A DNA stretch of 47,204 bases from JAKLIN01 sp964544395 (GTDB lineage: Archaea; Nanobdellota; Nanobdellia; Pacearchaeales; GW2011-AR1): contig CAZJAO010000004.1 of NCBI GenBank assembly GCA_964544395.1, positions 1 to 47,204 on the forward strand, given 5' to 3'. Every line of letters starts with the position of its first letter. Within the stretch, counting starts at the first letter, position 1. The notes beneath the pieces are model-generated. The model searched no databases and had not been told where the DNA came from. It was given only the letters and a program-made list of their open reading frames with translations. Position numbers and translations under genes: made by a program. Shown here in pieces: positions 21,961 through 30,460 of the stretch.

Positions 21961-24249
21961 ATGCAATTTAAAGAGGGAGCTGCACTTTATTCTTACGAGA
22001 CCCAAAGAGAAGGGGGTGAAGATGTTCTATATGTAAATTACATGGGGGCTCCTTTTGTTCCAAGCATCGCTGATTCTCCTGAAGTTATGGAAAGAACTAT
22101 TGACGCTTTGATAGAAAATCCTAATGTTTCGAGAATTGTTTTTGTTCAGCAGAAAAATTACAATTATGATTTTCATGAAACATCGCTTCTTCTTGAAATT
22201 TCTCAATTATATGTTTACTTGATAAGGCAGGAAAGAATTTTATCAAAGGAAAAACTTGTGACTGGCTTTGACCAATTTTTTACTCAGAGATATAACGAGA
22301 TATTTTCTATTCTTTACTCTCTAAAGAGAGACCCCGTGGCTTCCTATCTTAATTTAAGAAATATTTTTGTTGAAGCGAGAATTTTTCTAGAGAAGCTTAG
22401 CCCCCAATATAAGTCAGACCAAAGCAATTACATAAGGTTGATTGAAAAAGTTTTTACCATGCTACAGGGCACGAAACTGATACAAGGACTCTTGAATTTT
22501 CTTCCAGATTATCAAAAAGGTGATAGAGAAATATATCATAGAATTTTTGAACCGGATGTAATTCCTAATTTTACTTTTACGCGACTTGTTTCTGAAATTC
22601 CGCAGGATGTGGAGATAGTTAATCAATATGAAATTTCAGGCGATGATTATGACAAATCGGTAGTTACTATATTGAGAAAAAGAAACGAATCAAAACTCCT
22701 TTATCATTTACTGCCCCCTGAGAATGTTCTTGATGAAGAACAGAATCTGCTTCTTAATCTTGCAAAGAATGTGCTTATCGAACATCAGCCAAAAGCGGAA
22801 GAATTTACAGATACCGAAAGAACAAGGCAAGTTTTCTTTAATATCGCAAAAGATTTACTTCAAGACTTAGCTCAGACAAAAGGCATAAATCTTAATTATT
22901 CTGATTTAAACAAATTATCCAAGATTCTAGTAAGACATACTATTGGGTTTGGGTTGATTGAGGTTTTATTGCAAGATAAAAATATTCAAGATATTGTTCT
23001 TAATGCGCCAATTCCAACAACTAGCATTTTCCTCAGACATGAAGTTTATGATGAATGTTATACAAATATTCTCCCTAGTCAGGAAGATGTAGACTCCTGG
23101 GCGGCAAAATTCAGAATAATTTCAGGGCGACCATTAGATGAAGCAAATCCTGTTCTTGATACTCAATTGGAAATTGACAAGATAAGTGCAAGAATTGCCA
23201 TTGTACAACAACCTCTTTCTCCCAATGGACTTGCTTATGCAATCAGAAGACATAGAGAAGAGCCATGGACCTTTTCATTATTTATTAAAAATAAGATGAT
23301 GAATCCCCTTTCTGCTGGATTAATGAGCTTTCTAGTTGATGGGGGAAGAACTATTTTAATTGCAGGAACTAGAAGTTCTGGAAAAACCTCTTTGCTTGGA
23401 GCTTTGATGCTTGAGATTTTACCTAGAACAAGAATAATTGTTGTTGAAGATACGCTTGAATTGCCTTTTGAATCTCTGAAGAAACTTAATTATGATATTC
23501 TGCAAATGAAAGTTCGTTCAGCATTGTTGAAAACCACCAATGAAATCTCTGCTGAAGATGGAATTAGAACAAGTCTGAGATTAGGGGACAGCAGTTTAAT
23601 TATTGGTGAAGTAAGAAGTGCTGAAGCAAAAGCTCTGTATGAAGCAATGAGAGTTGGTGCTTTGGCAAATACTGTAGCAGGAACAATTCACGGCGCTTCA
23701 CCATATGCTGTTTTCGACAGAGTTGTAAATGACTTAGAAGTTCCTGCAACTAGTTTCAAAGCGACAGATATTATTGCTGTTGCAAACCCCATTAAATCTC
23801 CTGATGGCCTTCATTCATGGAAGAGACTTTTGCAGATTACAGAGGTCAGGAAACACTGGCAGAAAGATCCTCTTGAAGAAAATGGTTTCAGCGATTTGGT
23901 AAAATACAATGTTGAAAAAGATACTCTTGAACCCAGCGAAGATTTGATTAATGGGGATAGCGAGGTTATCAAAGCTGTTGCAGAGAACGTTAGAGGGTGG
24001 GCAGGAAATTGGGATGCTGTTTATGATAATATTTTATTAAGAGCAAAAATAAAAGAAGAAATTGTAAAGACTGCAGAAAAAACCGGAAGACCTGAATTGC
24101 TGGAAGCAGCTTTTAATGTTTCTGCAAACCAAGAATTCCATTCAATTTCTGATACTGTCCGAGAAGAAATCGGTCTACCGCTTTCAAACAGAGTTTTTCC
24201 TGCTTGGCAGAAATGGCTTAATCAGGAAATAAAGAAAAAGAAATTATGA
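21961..24249 (+). CDS. Type IV pilus/archaellum secretion ATPase (ArlI/GspE-type)
   Basis: This 762-residue protein is the motor ATPase of a type IV filament system. A long N-terminal region (about 1-330) precedes the RecA-like core, with conserved upstream blocks (HTIGFGLIEVLLQDKNIQDI), the Walker A GTRSSGKT (469-476), an Asp box-like VEDTLELPF, and a Walker B SLIIGEVRS with E550. ANTVAGTIHGASPYAVFDRV is typical of the family's His box. Classical ArlI/FlaI is about 550 residues, so the extra N-terminus may contact lineage-specific partners. It heads the cluster that includes the platform protein, pilin-like genes and prepilin peptidase. Assignment to secretion versus twitching cannot be decided. 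Confidence 0.92.
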   Translation: MQFKEGAALYSYETQREGGEDVLYVNYMGAPFVPSIADSPEVMERTIDALIENPNVSRIVFVQQKNYNYDFHETSLLLEISQLYVYLIRQERILSKEKLVTGFDQFFTQRYNEIFSILYSLKRDPVASYLNLRNIFVEARIFLEKLSPQYKSDQSNYIRLIEKVFTMLQGTKLIQGLLNFLPDYQKGDREIYHRIFEPDVIPNFTFTRLVSEIPQDVEIVNQYEISGDDYDKSVVTILRKRNESKLLYHLLPPENVLDEEQNLLLNLAKNVLIEHQPKAEEFTDTERTRQVFFNIAKDLLQDLAQTKGINLNYSDLNKLSKILVRHTIGFGLIEVLLQDKNIQDIVLNAPIPTTSIFLRHEVYDECYTNILPSQEDVDSWAAKFRIISGRPLDEANPVLDTQLEIDKISARIAIVQQPLSPNGLAYAIRRHREEPWTFSLFIKNKMMNPLSAGLMSFLVDGGRTILIAGTRSSGKTSLLGALMLEILPRTRIIVVEDTLELPFESLKKLNYDILQMKVRSALLKTTNEISAEDGIRTSLRLGDSSLIIGEVRSAEAKALYEAMRVGALANTVAGTIHGASPYAVFDRVVNDLEVPATSFKATDIIAVANPIKSPDGLHSWKRLLQITEVRKHWQKDPLEENGFSDLVKYNVEKDTLEPSEDLINGDSEVIKAVAENVRGWAGNWDAVYDNILLRAKIKEEIVKTAEKTGRPELLEAAFNVSANQEFHSISDTVREEIGLPLSNRVFPAWQKWLNQEIKKKKL

Positions 24250-24304
24250 TAATTTTTTAAAGTTGAATTATCTGTTAAAATTTAAGATAGAAGCATTCTA
24301 CAAA

Positions 24305-24838
24305 ATGAAAACAAAAAGTTGGGAAGAGCTTAACACTTCATATGCAAGAAAAGCAAAACCTCTTGAAGATGAAGCTTTACTTCTGAAGAGTAAACACTTG
24401 AAAGGATCTTCTTCAATAAACCCAGAGAGAATAGGCAAGATGTATGAAGATGCTGGAGATTTGCGAAGAAAAGCACATGATTTTATTGGAGCACAAGATG
24501 ATTACTTGGAAGCTAACAAATATGGTTATGCTTACAGTTCAGCAGACTCAGAGAGGGTTAGAAACAAGATAAATGGGCTAATCTCCGAGAAGAGACAAGC
24601 TCAAGGTTTACCCTTGAGAAGCTCGCTTGAGAAAAGAAGCTCCTTTGAGACTGTGCCTCAGAGATTATGGGCATATCTTTCAATCATCAGCCTTGCAGCA
24701 GCCTTGCTTTCAATTTCATTAAAATGGACTGGTTCGGTTGTAGGTCCTGCAGCTACAAACAACAAATGGATTGGACTTTGTTTATTTTTAGTGGGATGCA
24801 TGTTTACATTCTTCTACTTTAGAACAAAGAGGAAGTGA
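24305..24838 (+). CDS. Hypothetical protein with helical repeat and two C-terminal membrane helices
   Basis: This 177-residue protein starts at ATG 24305 (MKTKSWEEL); a TTG 42 nt upstream would add a segment that does not look like a signal. Residues 1-100 form helices with TPR-like spacing (ERIGKMYEDAGDLRRKAHDFIGAQDDYLEANKYG), then a basic linker, then two membrane helices (about 119-138 and 153-170) and a basic end (RTKRK). The topology suggests a cytosolic helical domain tethered to the membrane by its C terminus. It lies between the ATPase and platform genes and is probably a component or assembly factor of the same machine. No family is recognised. Confidence 0.65.
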   Translation: MKTKSWEELNTSYARKAKPLEDEALLLKSKHLKGSSSINPERIGKMYEDAGDLRRKAHDFIGAQDDYLEANKYGYAYSSADSERVRNKINGLISEKRQAQGLPLRSSLEKRSSFETVPQRLWAYLSIISLAAALLSISLKWTGSVVGPAATNNKWIGLCLFLVGCMFTFFYFRTKRK

Positions 24839-24886
24839 AAGTTTTATTAATTAATAAACTCTTTTTATAAAAAAGAGAAAATTAAT

Positions 24887-27073
24887 ATGCCTCCTTATCA
24901 ACAGCCCCCAATTCCGCCAGATGTTAATGAAATTCTAAAGAAATACGGCAACAAAATCGAAAGTCAGATTAATACTACTACGGTTCAGAATAATAGTGGA
25001 TACAGCCAAGCCTATTCCACGTTCAAAGAAGAAATGGCTCCTGCATGGGTACGATATGAAAAGTTGTGTCATAGCATCGGTAATATACTCAAGTTAAAAA
25101 TTTCTCAGAAAGATGAATTAAAAGTTAAGAGAAATATTGAAATTGCTCATCTTGACATTGAACCATGGCAGGCCGTGACTTTAAGCGCAGTAACTTTTTT
25201 CTTTGTTTTTATAATTGGACTTTTTATCACGGTTTCTGTTTATGTTTTCACCGGAAACGTGCCGGTTCTCTTTTTTATCATGCTAGTTGTTTCATCCCTG
25301 TTTTTGTATAATTATATCAGCGGCTTTCCAGAGAGATTTGCTAATCAGTGGAGATTGAAAGCATCTTCGCAAATGGTGCCCGCAATTTTGTATTTAGTAG
25401 TCTACATGAGACATACCTCTAATCTTGAAAGAGCCATTTCCTTTGCATCTGAACATCTGCAATATCCCCTTGCATTAGATTTCAAAAAAATATTTTATGA
25501 TGTTGAAATTGGAAAGTTCTCAACAATTAAGGACAGTCTCGATTATTACCTTGATGGCTGGAGAGATTATTCTCCGGAATTTATAGAATCATTTCACTTA
25601 ATTGAAAGCAGTTTGTTTGAACCAGATGACACGACCAGAGTTACAACTCTTGAAAAAGCATTGCAAGTAATTTTAGATGGTGTTTATGACAAGATGCTGA
25701 AATTTGTTCATGATGTCCGAAGTCCCATTCAAAGCACCTACATGCTCGGAACAACTTTGCCTGTTTTGGGAATGGCATTGCTCCCTCTTGCATCCTTGAT
25801 GGTTGGGAATTTGCTTAATGCGACCGACGTTTTTATTTTATACGATTTGATTATTCCTTTTCTTGCATTTTTCCTGATGAATAAATATTTACTATTAAGA
25901 CCGGGCGGTTATGGAGATACAAGCTTGCTTGAAAGAAATCCCCTTTATGGTGAATACAAAAGCAAGAAACCATATTACAAAGCGTTTCTCATATGCCTTC
26001 CTCTTTTCATCCTTGGATTTTTGCCTTTGATATGGGGTTTCACGCCTTTGCCGCAACTTTTAGGATTGCCATTAGATCCGACTTTTGCGCAATTAGGTTT
26101 GGGCATTTTTGGAAATAATGGTTTCTTTGGCTTTATTCCTTCAACAAGCGGTATAAAAGGACCCTTTGGTGCTGGAGCTTTGATACTTAGTTTATTTGTT
26201 CCGTTGGGACTTGCTTTATTCTTTTCAATGGCATACAAAGAGAAAACAAAAAATCTTATCAAGGAAAGAGACAATACAAAAGAACTTGAAGCAGAATTTA
26301 ATAATTCCTTATTCCAACTTGGAAACCGAATCGGCAACGGAACTCCTCCAGAATTAGTTTTTGGGAGAGTTGCAGAATCTACGACTGGATTGAAGACCTC
26401 TGATTTTTTCAAGAAAGTTAATTATAATATTCAGCAAGGTGGAATGAGTGTTGAGAATGCTATTTTTGATCCAACACGCGGAGCAATAAATTCTTACCCC
26501 TCAGACCTGATAGCTACAAGCATGAGAATACTTGTAGAAGCAGCAAAGAAAGGATTGAAAATTGCTGCAATTAGCATTATGAGCATTTCTGAATACGTGA
26601 AGAATATTCAAAAGATAGGAGATAGGCTGAGAGATTTGCTTGCAGAGATAATTTCAGATATGAAAAGCAACATGACTTTCCTTGCACCCCTTCTTGCAGG
26701 AGTTGTTGTCGGACTTGCAGCTATGATAACTACAATATTAACGAAATTGAATTTGGCTACTGCCGCAGGAGGAAGCGCCGCTGCTACAGGACTTGGAAAT
26801 ATTGGAGACATACTCTCCTTATTTGATTTGACAAATATGATTCCCCCTTATTATTTGCAAATCGCAATTGGAGTTTATCTCGTGGAGATTATATTTATCC
26901 TTACCGGAACTCTGGTAACAATTGAGTCTGGAGTAGATAAACTTGAGAAAGCTAATACTACGGGCAAGAATCTCAAGAGAGGAATCACTCTTTATTTTGT
27001 AGTTGCATTAATTTCTACTCTAGCATTGTTCCTTTTATCGTCACTTGTACTTGGCGGCCTGGGAACAAGCTAA
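24887..27073 (+). CDS. Double T2SSF/TadC (ArlJ-like) platform protein
   Basis: This 728-residue integral membrane protein has two type II secretion F domains. The first (about 150-300) has AILYLVVYMRHTSNLERAIS and is flanked by membrane helices near 85-140, 275-320 and 365-385. The second (about 455-600) has LFQLGNRIGNGTPPELVFGR, with helices at 415-435, 595-620, 655-680 and 700-720. The platform anchors the ATPase and passes pilin subunits from the membrane. Archaellar ArlJ is usually about 550 residues with a similar two-domain plan. A proline-rich N terminus (PPYQQPPIPPDV) precedes. The pilin cluster follows directly after it. Confidence 0.9.
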   Translation: MPPYQQPPIPPDVNEILKKYGNKIESQINTTTVQNNSGYSQAYSTFKEEMAPAWVRYEKLCHSIGNILKLKISQKDELKVKRNIEIAHLDIEPWQAVTLSAVTFFFVFIIGLFITVSVYVFTGNVPVLFFIMLVVSSLFLYNYISGFPERFANQWRLKASSQMVPAILYLVVYMRHTSNLERAISFASEHLQYPLALDFKKIFYDVEIGKFSTIKDSLDYYLDGWRDYSPEFIESFHLIESSLFEPDDTTRVTTLEKALQVILDGVYDKMLKFVHDVRSPIQSTYMLGTTLPVLGMALLPLASLMVGNLLNATDVFILYDLIIPFLAFFLMNKYLLLRPGGYGDTSLLERNPLYGEYKSKKPYYKAFLICLPLFILGFLPLIWGFTPLPQLLGLPLDPTFAQLGLGIFGNNGFFGFIPSTSGIKGPFGAGALILSLFVPLGLALFFSMAYKEKTKNLIKERDNTKELEAEFNNSLFQLGNRIGNGTPPELVFGRVAESTTGLKTSDFFKKVNYNIQQGGMSVENAIFDPTRGAINSYPSDLIATSMRILVEAAKKGLKIAAISIMSISEYVKNIQKIGDRLRDLLAEIISDMKSNMTFLAPLLAGVVVGLAAMITTILTKLNLATAAGGSAAATGLGNIGDILSLFDLTNMIPPYYLQIAIGVYLVEIIFILTGTLVTIESGVDKLEKANTTGKNLKRGITLYFVVALISTLALFLLSSLVLGGLGTS

Positions 27074-27098
27074 TAGAACTACTCCCGCATACTCGGAA

Positions 27099-27111
27099 AA
27101 CATTTATTAAT
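27099..27111 (+). promoter_or_regulatory. TATA-type promoter of the first pilin-like genes
   Basis: AACATTTATTAAT ends 20 nt before the ATG at 27132, giving a leaderless or very short leader. The identical 13-mer precedes the pilin gene at 28867. Confidence 0.5.
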
Positions 27112-27131
27112 AAAACTCTTTTTATTTTAAA

Positions 27132-27281
27132 ATGAATAATAAGAGAGGAATCATCTCAGAATATCTTCCATGGCTCCTTATTGGAATTGCTATCCTTGTC
27201 ATTCTCATGATAACAATCTTTATTATAAAGGGACAAGGCTTTTCTTTGATAGATAAAATTAAAGGGATTTTCGGAGGATAA
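27132..27281 (+). CDS. Small pilin-like protein (49 aa)
   Basis: The frame encodes MNNKRGIISEYLPWLLIG, one hydrophobic helix (about residues 10-31) and a basic amphipathic end (KGQGFSLIDKIKGIFGG). NNKRG before the helix resembles the archaeal prepilin cleavage site (K/R-G then a hydrophobic stretch), so a prepilin peptidase could process it. It is too short for a globular head and may be a minor pilin or filament adaptor. It follows the platform gene by 58 bp with its own promoter, and the next tiny gene starts at its last stop base. Small size lowers certainty, but the chain of overlapping genes supports it. Confidence 0.6.
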   Translation: MNNKRGIISEYLPWLLIGIAILVILMITIFIIKGQGFSLIDKIKGIFGG

Positions 27282-27449
27282 ATGTCTGAGCTTACAATTT
27301 CGGAACTAATAAAAATTATTCTTGGTGTAATTGTAGTTGTTGCAGTTATTCTTGCCTTGTATTTCTTTTTCAGAAATCAGGTAATAAGTTTCTTTAGCGG
27401 ATTTGGAGGAAATGCGTCTAAAATAATCCTATCTTTAATTGGAAAATGA
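27282..27449 (+). CDS. Small single-helix membrane protein (55 aa)
   Basis: The frame encodes MSELTISELIKIILGVIVVV, one membrane helix (about residues 7-30), and an amphipathic C terminus (FFRNQVISFFSGFGGNASKI). The start codon lies directly after the previous stop, and its own stop overlaps the next start in ATGA. It lacks the NKRG cleavage-type motif of its neighbours, so it may remain as a membrane protein rather than a cut pilin. It is a probable minor component or chaperone of the cluster; no family is recognised. Confidence 0.58.
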   Translation: MSELTISELIKIILGVIVVVAVILALYFFFRNQVISFFSGFGGNASKIILSLIGK

Positions 27450-27976
27450 ACAAACGCAGAACCGGAGGTTCCGCACTTCCATTGATAAAAAATAAACGCG
27501 GATTTTTGTTGGGTGAAGAAACAGTAAAAATTATTATTGCAATAATAGCAATTCTTTTTCTTATTTTATTCATCGTTTATTTATACAATAACTTTACACA
27601 AAATAAAGATTTGACAAATGCAAAAAGTTCTCTTACTGATTTAATCAGCCAAATAAATTCAGGGGCAACTCAAGCTAACATTTACAATCCTAGCGGGTGG
27701 CTTTTATCTTCTTTTACTTCTTCCCCCGTGATGCCAAAAATGTGCACTACGAATAAGTGGATAAATTGTATCTGCTTATGCATAAAACCAGCTGGCTCGG
27801 TTCATCAGCCGCAGACAGCTTGTGACACTTCTGGGATCTGCCAGCAATCTGACTTCTCTCTGGTTGGAGATGCGACATTTATAGTAACCTGGCAAACAAA
27901 TAGCATAGAAATTTCAAATCCTCCTTTGCTTCTTTCAATCAATCAACAAACTAAAACTATTTCGAAAAGCACCTGA
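27446..27976 (+). CDS. Pilin-like protein with Cys-containing ectodomain
   Basis: This 176-residue protein has a short basic start with KNKRGFLLGEE directly before a long hydrophobic helix (about residues 27-48, VKIIIAIIAILFLILFIVYL). KNKRG is a plausible prepilin cleavage site, with the Glu near position +5 that type IV pilins use for assembly. The soluble part is Ser/Thr/Asn-rich and has six cysteines (MCTTNKWINCICLCIK ... TACDTSGICQ), suited to disulfides. It overlaps both neighbours by 4 and 1 nt. The pilin fold itself is inferred from the N terminus. Confidence 0.75.
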   Translation: MNKRRTGGSALPLIKNKRGFLLGEETVKIIIAIIAILFLILFIVYLYNNFTQNKDLTNAKSSLTDLISQINSGATQANIYNPSGWLLSSFTSSPVMPKMCTTNKWINCICLCIKPAGSVHQPQTACDTSGICQQSDFSLVGDATFIVTWQTNSIEISNPPLLLSINQQTKTISKST

Positions 27977-28077
27977 TGGATTTTGAAACTTTGATAAAAT
28001 ATTTAATCTGGGTGGTATTTTTTGTTATTGTATTCGCAGGATTATATTTTATGTTTAGAAAATTTGGGTTAATCTAA
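27976..28077 (+). CDS. Tiny single-helix membrane protein (33 aa)
   Basis: The frame encodes a short protein that starts MDFETLIKYLIWVVFFVIVF and ends in MFRKFGLI: one membrane helix with a basic C-terminal end. The ATG shares its A with the preceding stop (TGATG) and the stop overlaps the next start (TAATG), which is strong coupling for so short a frame. It has no NKRG site. Possibly a minor subunit or spacer of the translated operon. Confidence 0.5.
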   Translation: MDFETLIKYLIWVVFFVIVFAGLYFMFRKFGLI

Positions 28078-28835
28078 TGAACAAAAAAGGAGAGATGACT
28101 ACCGAGCAAATTGTAATGATAATAGTTTTAATTGTAAGTTTTATTGTAATCTTATATTTTCTTCTCAGGTTGAATCTTGGCGGAACGACTAATGATGAAA
28201 TCTGCCACAATTCGGTTGTGCTTAAATCAAAAAGTGCAGGACTTGTTGGGGGATTAACCTGCAAAACTGATTATATTTGCATTTCAGGCGGAGGAACCTG
28301 TGCAAATCTTAATCCCACAACCACTGTAAATGTTGATGCTACAAACAAAGATGAAATAATGAAAGCCATAGCAGACCAAATGTCTAATTGCTGGTTCACA
28401 TTTGGTGAAGGAAATGCAAATTATCTTGGATTGGCAGAAAAATCTGTGCTTACAAAAACTACCTGCGCTTTATGTTCAACGATTGAATTTGATGACAAAA
28501 TCTTAAGCAAAAATTATGGCATAACTTATAGTGATTTTTATAATTATTTAATGAACACACACAAGGATAGCAGTCAAACGTACCTGAATTATCTTTTCGG
28601 TGTTAGTGATGTAAGTTCACTTGAAGCAAAAAATGGGGTCACAAATAAAGTAGTAAGCAGTACTCTTAATAATAATCTTATAACAAATACACAATATGGA
28701 ATTTTAACTGGATTTATTCAAGGATTTGCCGGAGGCTTACTTGGAAATACCTATCAAATTTATCCTACTTATTTACCGATTAATCAGGTGTCTTCACAGT
28801 TGCAATGTGCTGATTTTGTTACGACAGCATCTTAA
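28077..28835 (+). CDS. Pilin-like protein with large Cys-rich ectodomain
   Basis: This 252-residue protein starts MNKKGEMTTEQIVMIIVLIV: a KKG cleavage-type site with an acidic residue just after it, then a hydrophobic helix (about 12-31). The ectodomain has about nine Cys (CHNSVV, TCKTDYICISGGGTC, NCWFTFG, TTCALC, LQC) and Asn-rich stretches typical of extracellular archaeal proteins. It overlaps the tiny gene before it. Secretion and assembly by the pilus-like machinery is inferred. The soluble part is not recognised. Confidence 0.75.
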   Translation: MNKKGEMTTEQIVMIIVLIVSFIVILYFLLRLNLGGTTNDEICHNSVVLKSKSAGLVGGLTCKTDYICISGGGTCANLNPTTTVNVDATNKDEIMKAIADQMSNCWFTFGEGNANYLGLAEKSVLTKTTCALCSTIEFDDKILSKNYGITYSDFYNYLMNTHKDSSQTYLNYLFGVSDVSSLEAKNGVTNKVVSSTLNNNLITNTQYGILTGFIQGFAGGLLGNTYQIYPTYLPINQVSSQLQCADFVTTAS

Positions 28836-28846
28836 CATTTATTAAT
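28834..28846 (+). promoter_or_regulatory. TATA-type promoter before the pilin gene at 28867
   Basis: AACATTTATTAAT, identical to the 13-mer at 27099-27111 and at the same distance (20 nt) from its start codon. It overlaps the stop region of the previous gene. Confidence 0.5.
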
Positions 28847-28866
28847 CTCTATAATATTCTTTTTTC

Positions 28867-29274
28867 ATGATGAATAAGAGGGGCATCACATTACTTCTAG
28901 AAAATATTATTTTCATAATTCTCAATCTCATTTTTATTGCAATTCTAATCTTTTTTTTAATTTCGAAATCCGGAAGTGCAGGAGTTCTTGAAGAAAAGTA
29001 TGCAAAAGAAATCGCTCTCGTTCTTGATTCTGCCAAACCGGGGATGATGATTAACCTAAATATGGCAGATGCAATATCCACTGCTGAACAAAACCTCGGA
29101 AAAAATAATGTGAATGACAGCATTGTAACTATTTCCCAAAATGTTGTAACTGTAAAGCTAAGCGAACAGGGGGGGTATTCCTATTCTTTCTTTAATGACA
29201 TAAAGATTTCAAATCATTATCTCGATAAAACCGGCAATCAATATCTGTTCTTTATAGGTGATTACAATGGTTAG
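28867..29274 (+). CDS. Pilin-like protein (135 aa)
   Basis: The protein starts with MMNKRGITLLLENIIFIILN; the NKRG site is followed by a helix (about 8-33) with Glu near +6. The ectodomain (about 100 residues) has alternating beta-like and helical stretches (IVTISQNVVTVKLSEQGGYSYSF) and no Cys. It ends in GDYNG and overlaps the next gene's start by 8 nt, so translation is coupled to the amidase-pilin. A short start at 28870 (MNKRG) is also possible. Role: minor pilin, inferred. Confidence 0.75.
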   Translation: MMNKRGITLLLENIIFIILNLIFIAILIFFLISKSGSAGVLEEKYAKEIALVLDSAKPGMMINLNMADAISTAEQNLGKNNVNDSIVTISQNVVTVKLSEQGGYSYSFFNDIKISNHYLDKTGNQYLFFIGDYNG

Positions 29275-30460
29275 AACCAATCCCTTATCCAAAAAGAAAG
29301 GTGCAGACCAAATACTTACTGTTTATTGGTTTGTAATAATCTTCATCGTGGCTGGTGCGGTGGTTTATATGGCGTATCTATTTTATGGTTCTCCTTTTGA
29401 TGCGCGAAATATTGAAGGCAGTCTTTTGGGCAATCAAATTGCAAATTGCTTGACAAATAAAGGATATATTATTGACCAAGCTTTCTTACCTGACTTTCAA
29501 AATAATTTTCTTCAGGATTGCCATTTGAATTTCAGTACGGAAGATTTTTCGGACTGGAAAACTAATACCCAATATTATGCTCAAGTGGTGGTTTACAAAT
29601 TTAATTCTAATGCACAGCAGCAATCTTATGGTGAGTCGGATAGTTCTATTTCGAGCAATATTGGCAATCAAGTGTTAACTGTGTCTGCGGGAAACATAAA
29701 TTTGAAGACTGCCTGGGAACTTATAACTCCCTCAACTGGATTTTTGGGCCTGAATTTGAATAAAAGAAATGTTAACACTATTGTAATTCATGATACTGAA
29801 GGGCCAACGGCTCTTGGGGCAATCCAAGCAATATCGACTGCAGATTTGAGCATACATTATATTATTGATAGAGATGGAACGATTATTTCTCCAGATAATG
29901 TTAATCAGTTTGCTCCTGCACAATATGCTAATGCACTTGTTCCAGAAAGTACTATTGCACAAGATGCTGGATGTTACGACACACGATCAAAAACTCAATG
30001 GCCTATTTGTTCTGCAACCTGTACTGACTCAAATGGTCTAATTGCGACAAGCTGCCAAAAGTTGAGCAATCCGCCTCCGAATGAATTTTGCTGTTTGGAA
30101 TTTAATGTAAAATCCATCGGAATAGAACTAGTTAATTTAGGGAATGAGCCTTACCCTGATACGCAAATAAAATCTCTTATAAATCTGGTTTCAGACATTT
30201 CCTCAAGGTATAATATTCCTTTAGACCGGGCACACATCGTCGGACATTATCAGACTTCAAGTTACAAGGTTGACCCGGGAACACAATTTCCTTGGGACAC
30301 TTTCATACAAGAATTAACATCAAGGGGGGCGGTAGCTATCGCTTCTTCAACTGCAAATACGGAGCAGCAGCAAAGAAACATTTATGCCCTTGATAAGAGT
30401 GGAAATCAATATGTTATCCAAATTTTAACTCTCGTAGGCAAAACTGAAAAAAATGTTTAA
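29267..30460 (+). CDS. Pilin-like N-terminus fused to N-acetylmuramoyl-L-alanine amidase (Amidase_2/PGRP)
   Basis: This 397-residue protein has an N-terminal KKKGADQ site followed by a hydrophobic helix (about 16-40), as in the adjacent pilins. From about residue 168 it carries an Amidase_2 domain: IVIHDTEG (H175), IHYIIDRDG, SIGIELVN (E287), GHYQTSSYKVDPG (H327, K334, D336). These match the AmpD/PGRP zinc ligands (His, His, Asp) and the catalytic Glu and Lys, so it should be active on peptidoglycan amide bonds. A Cys-rich insertion (C236-C276) lies between. Start 29267 (ATG) is preferred to the GTG at 29258. It overlaps the previous gene by 8 nt and the next by 8 nt. A fusion of this kind in an archaeal pilus operon is unusual. 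Confidence 0.85.
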   Translation: MVRTNPLSKKKGADQILTVYWFVIIFIVAGAVVYMAYLFYGSPFDARNIEGSLLGNQIANCLTNKGYIIDQAFLPDFQNNFLQDCHLNFSTEDFSDWKTNTQYYAQVVVYKFNSNAQQQSYGESDSSISSNIGNQVLTVSAGNINLKTAWELITPSTGFLGLNLNKRNVNTIVIHDTEGPTALGAIQAISTADLSIHYIIDRDGTIISPDNVNQFAPAQYANALVPESTIAQDAGCYDTRSKTQWPICSATCTDSNGLIATSCQKLSNPPPNEFCCLEFNVKSIGIELVNLGNEPYPDTQIKSLINLVSDISSRYNIPLDRAHIVGHYQTSSYKVDPGTQFPWDTFIQELTSRGAVAIASSTANTEQQQRNIYALDKSGNQYVIQILTLVGKTEKNV

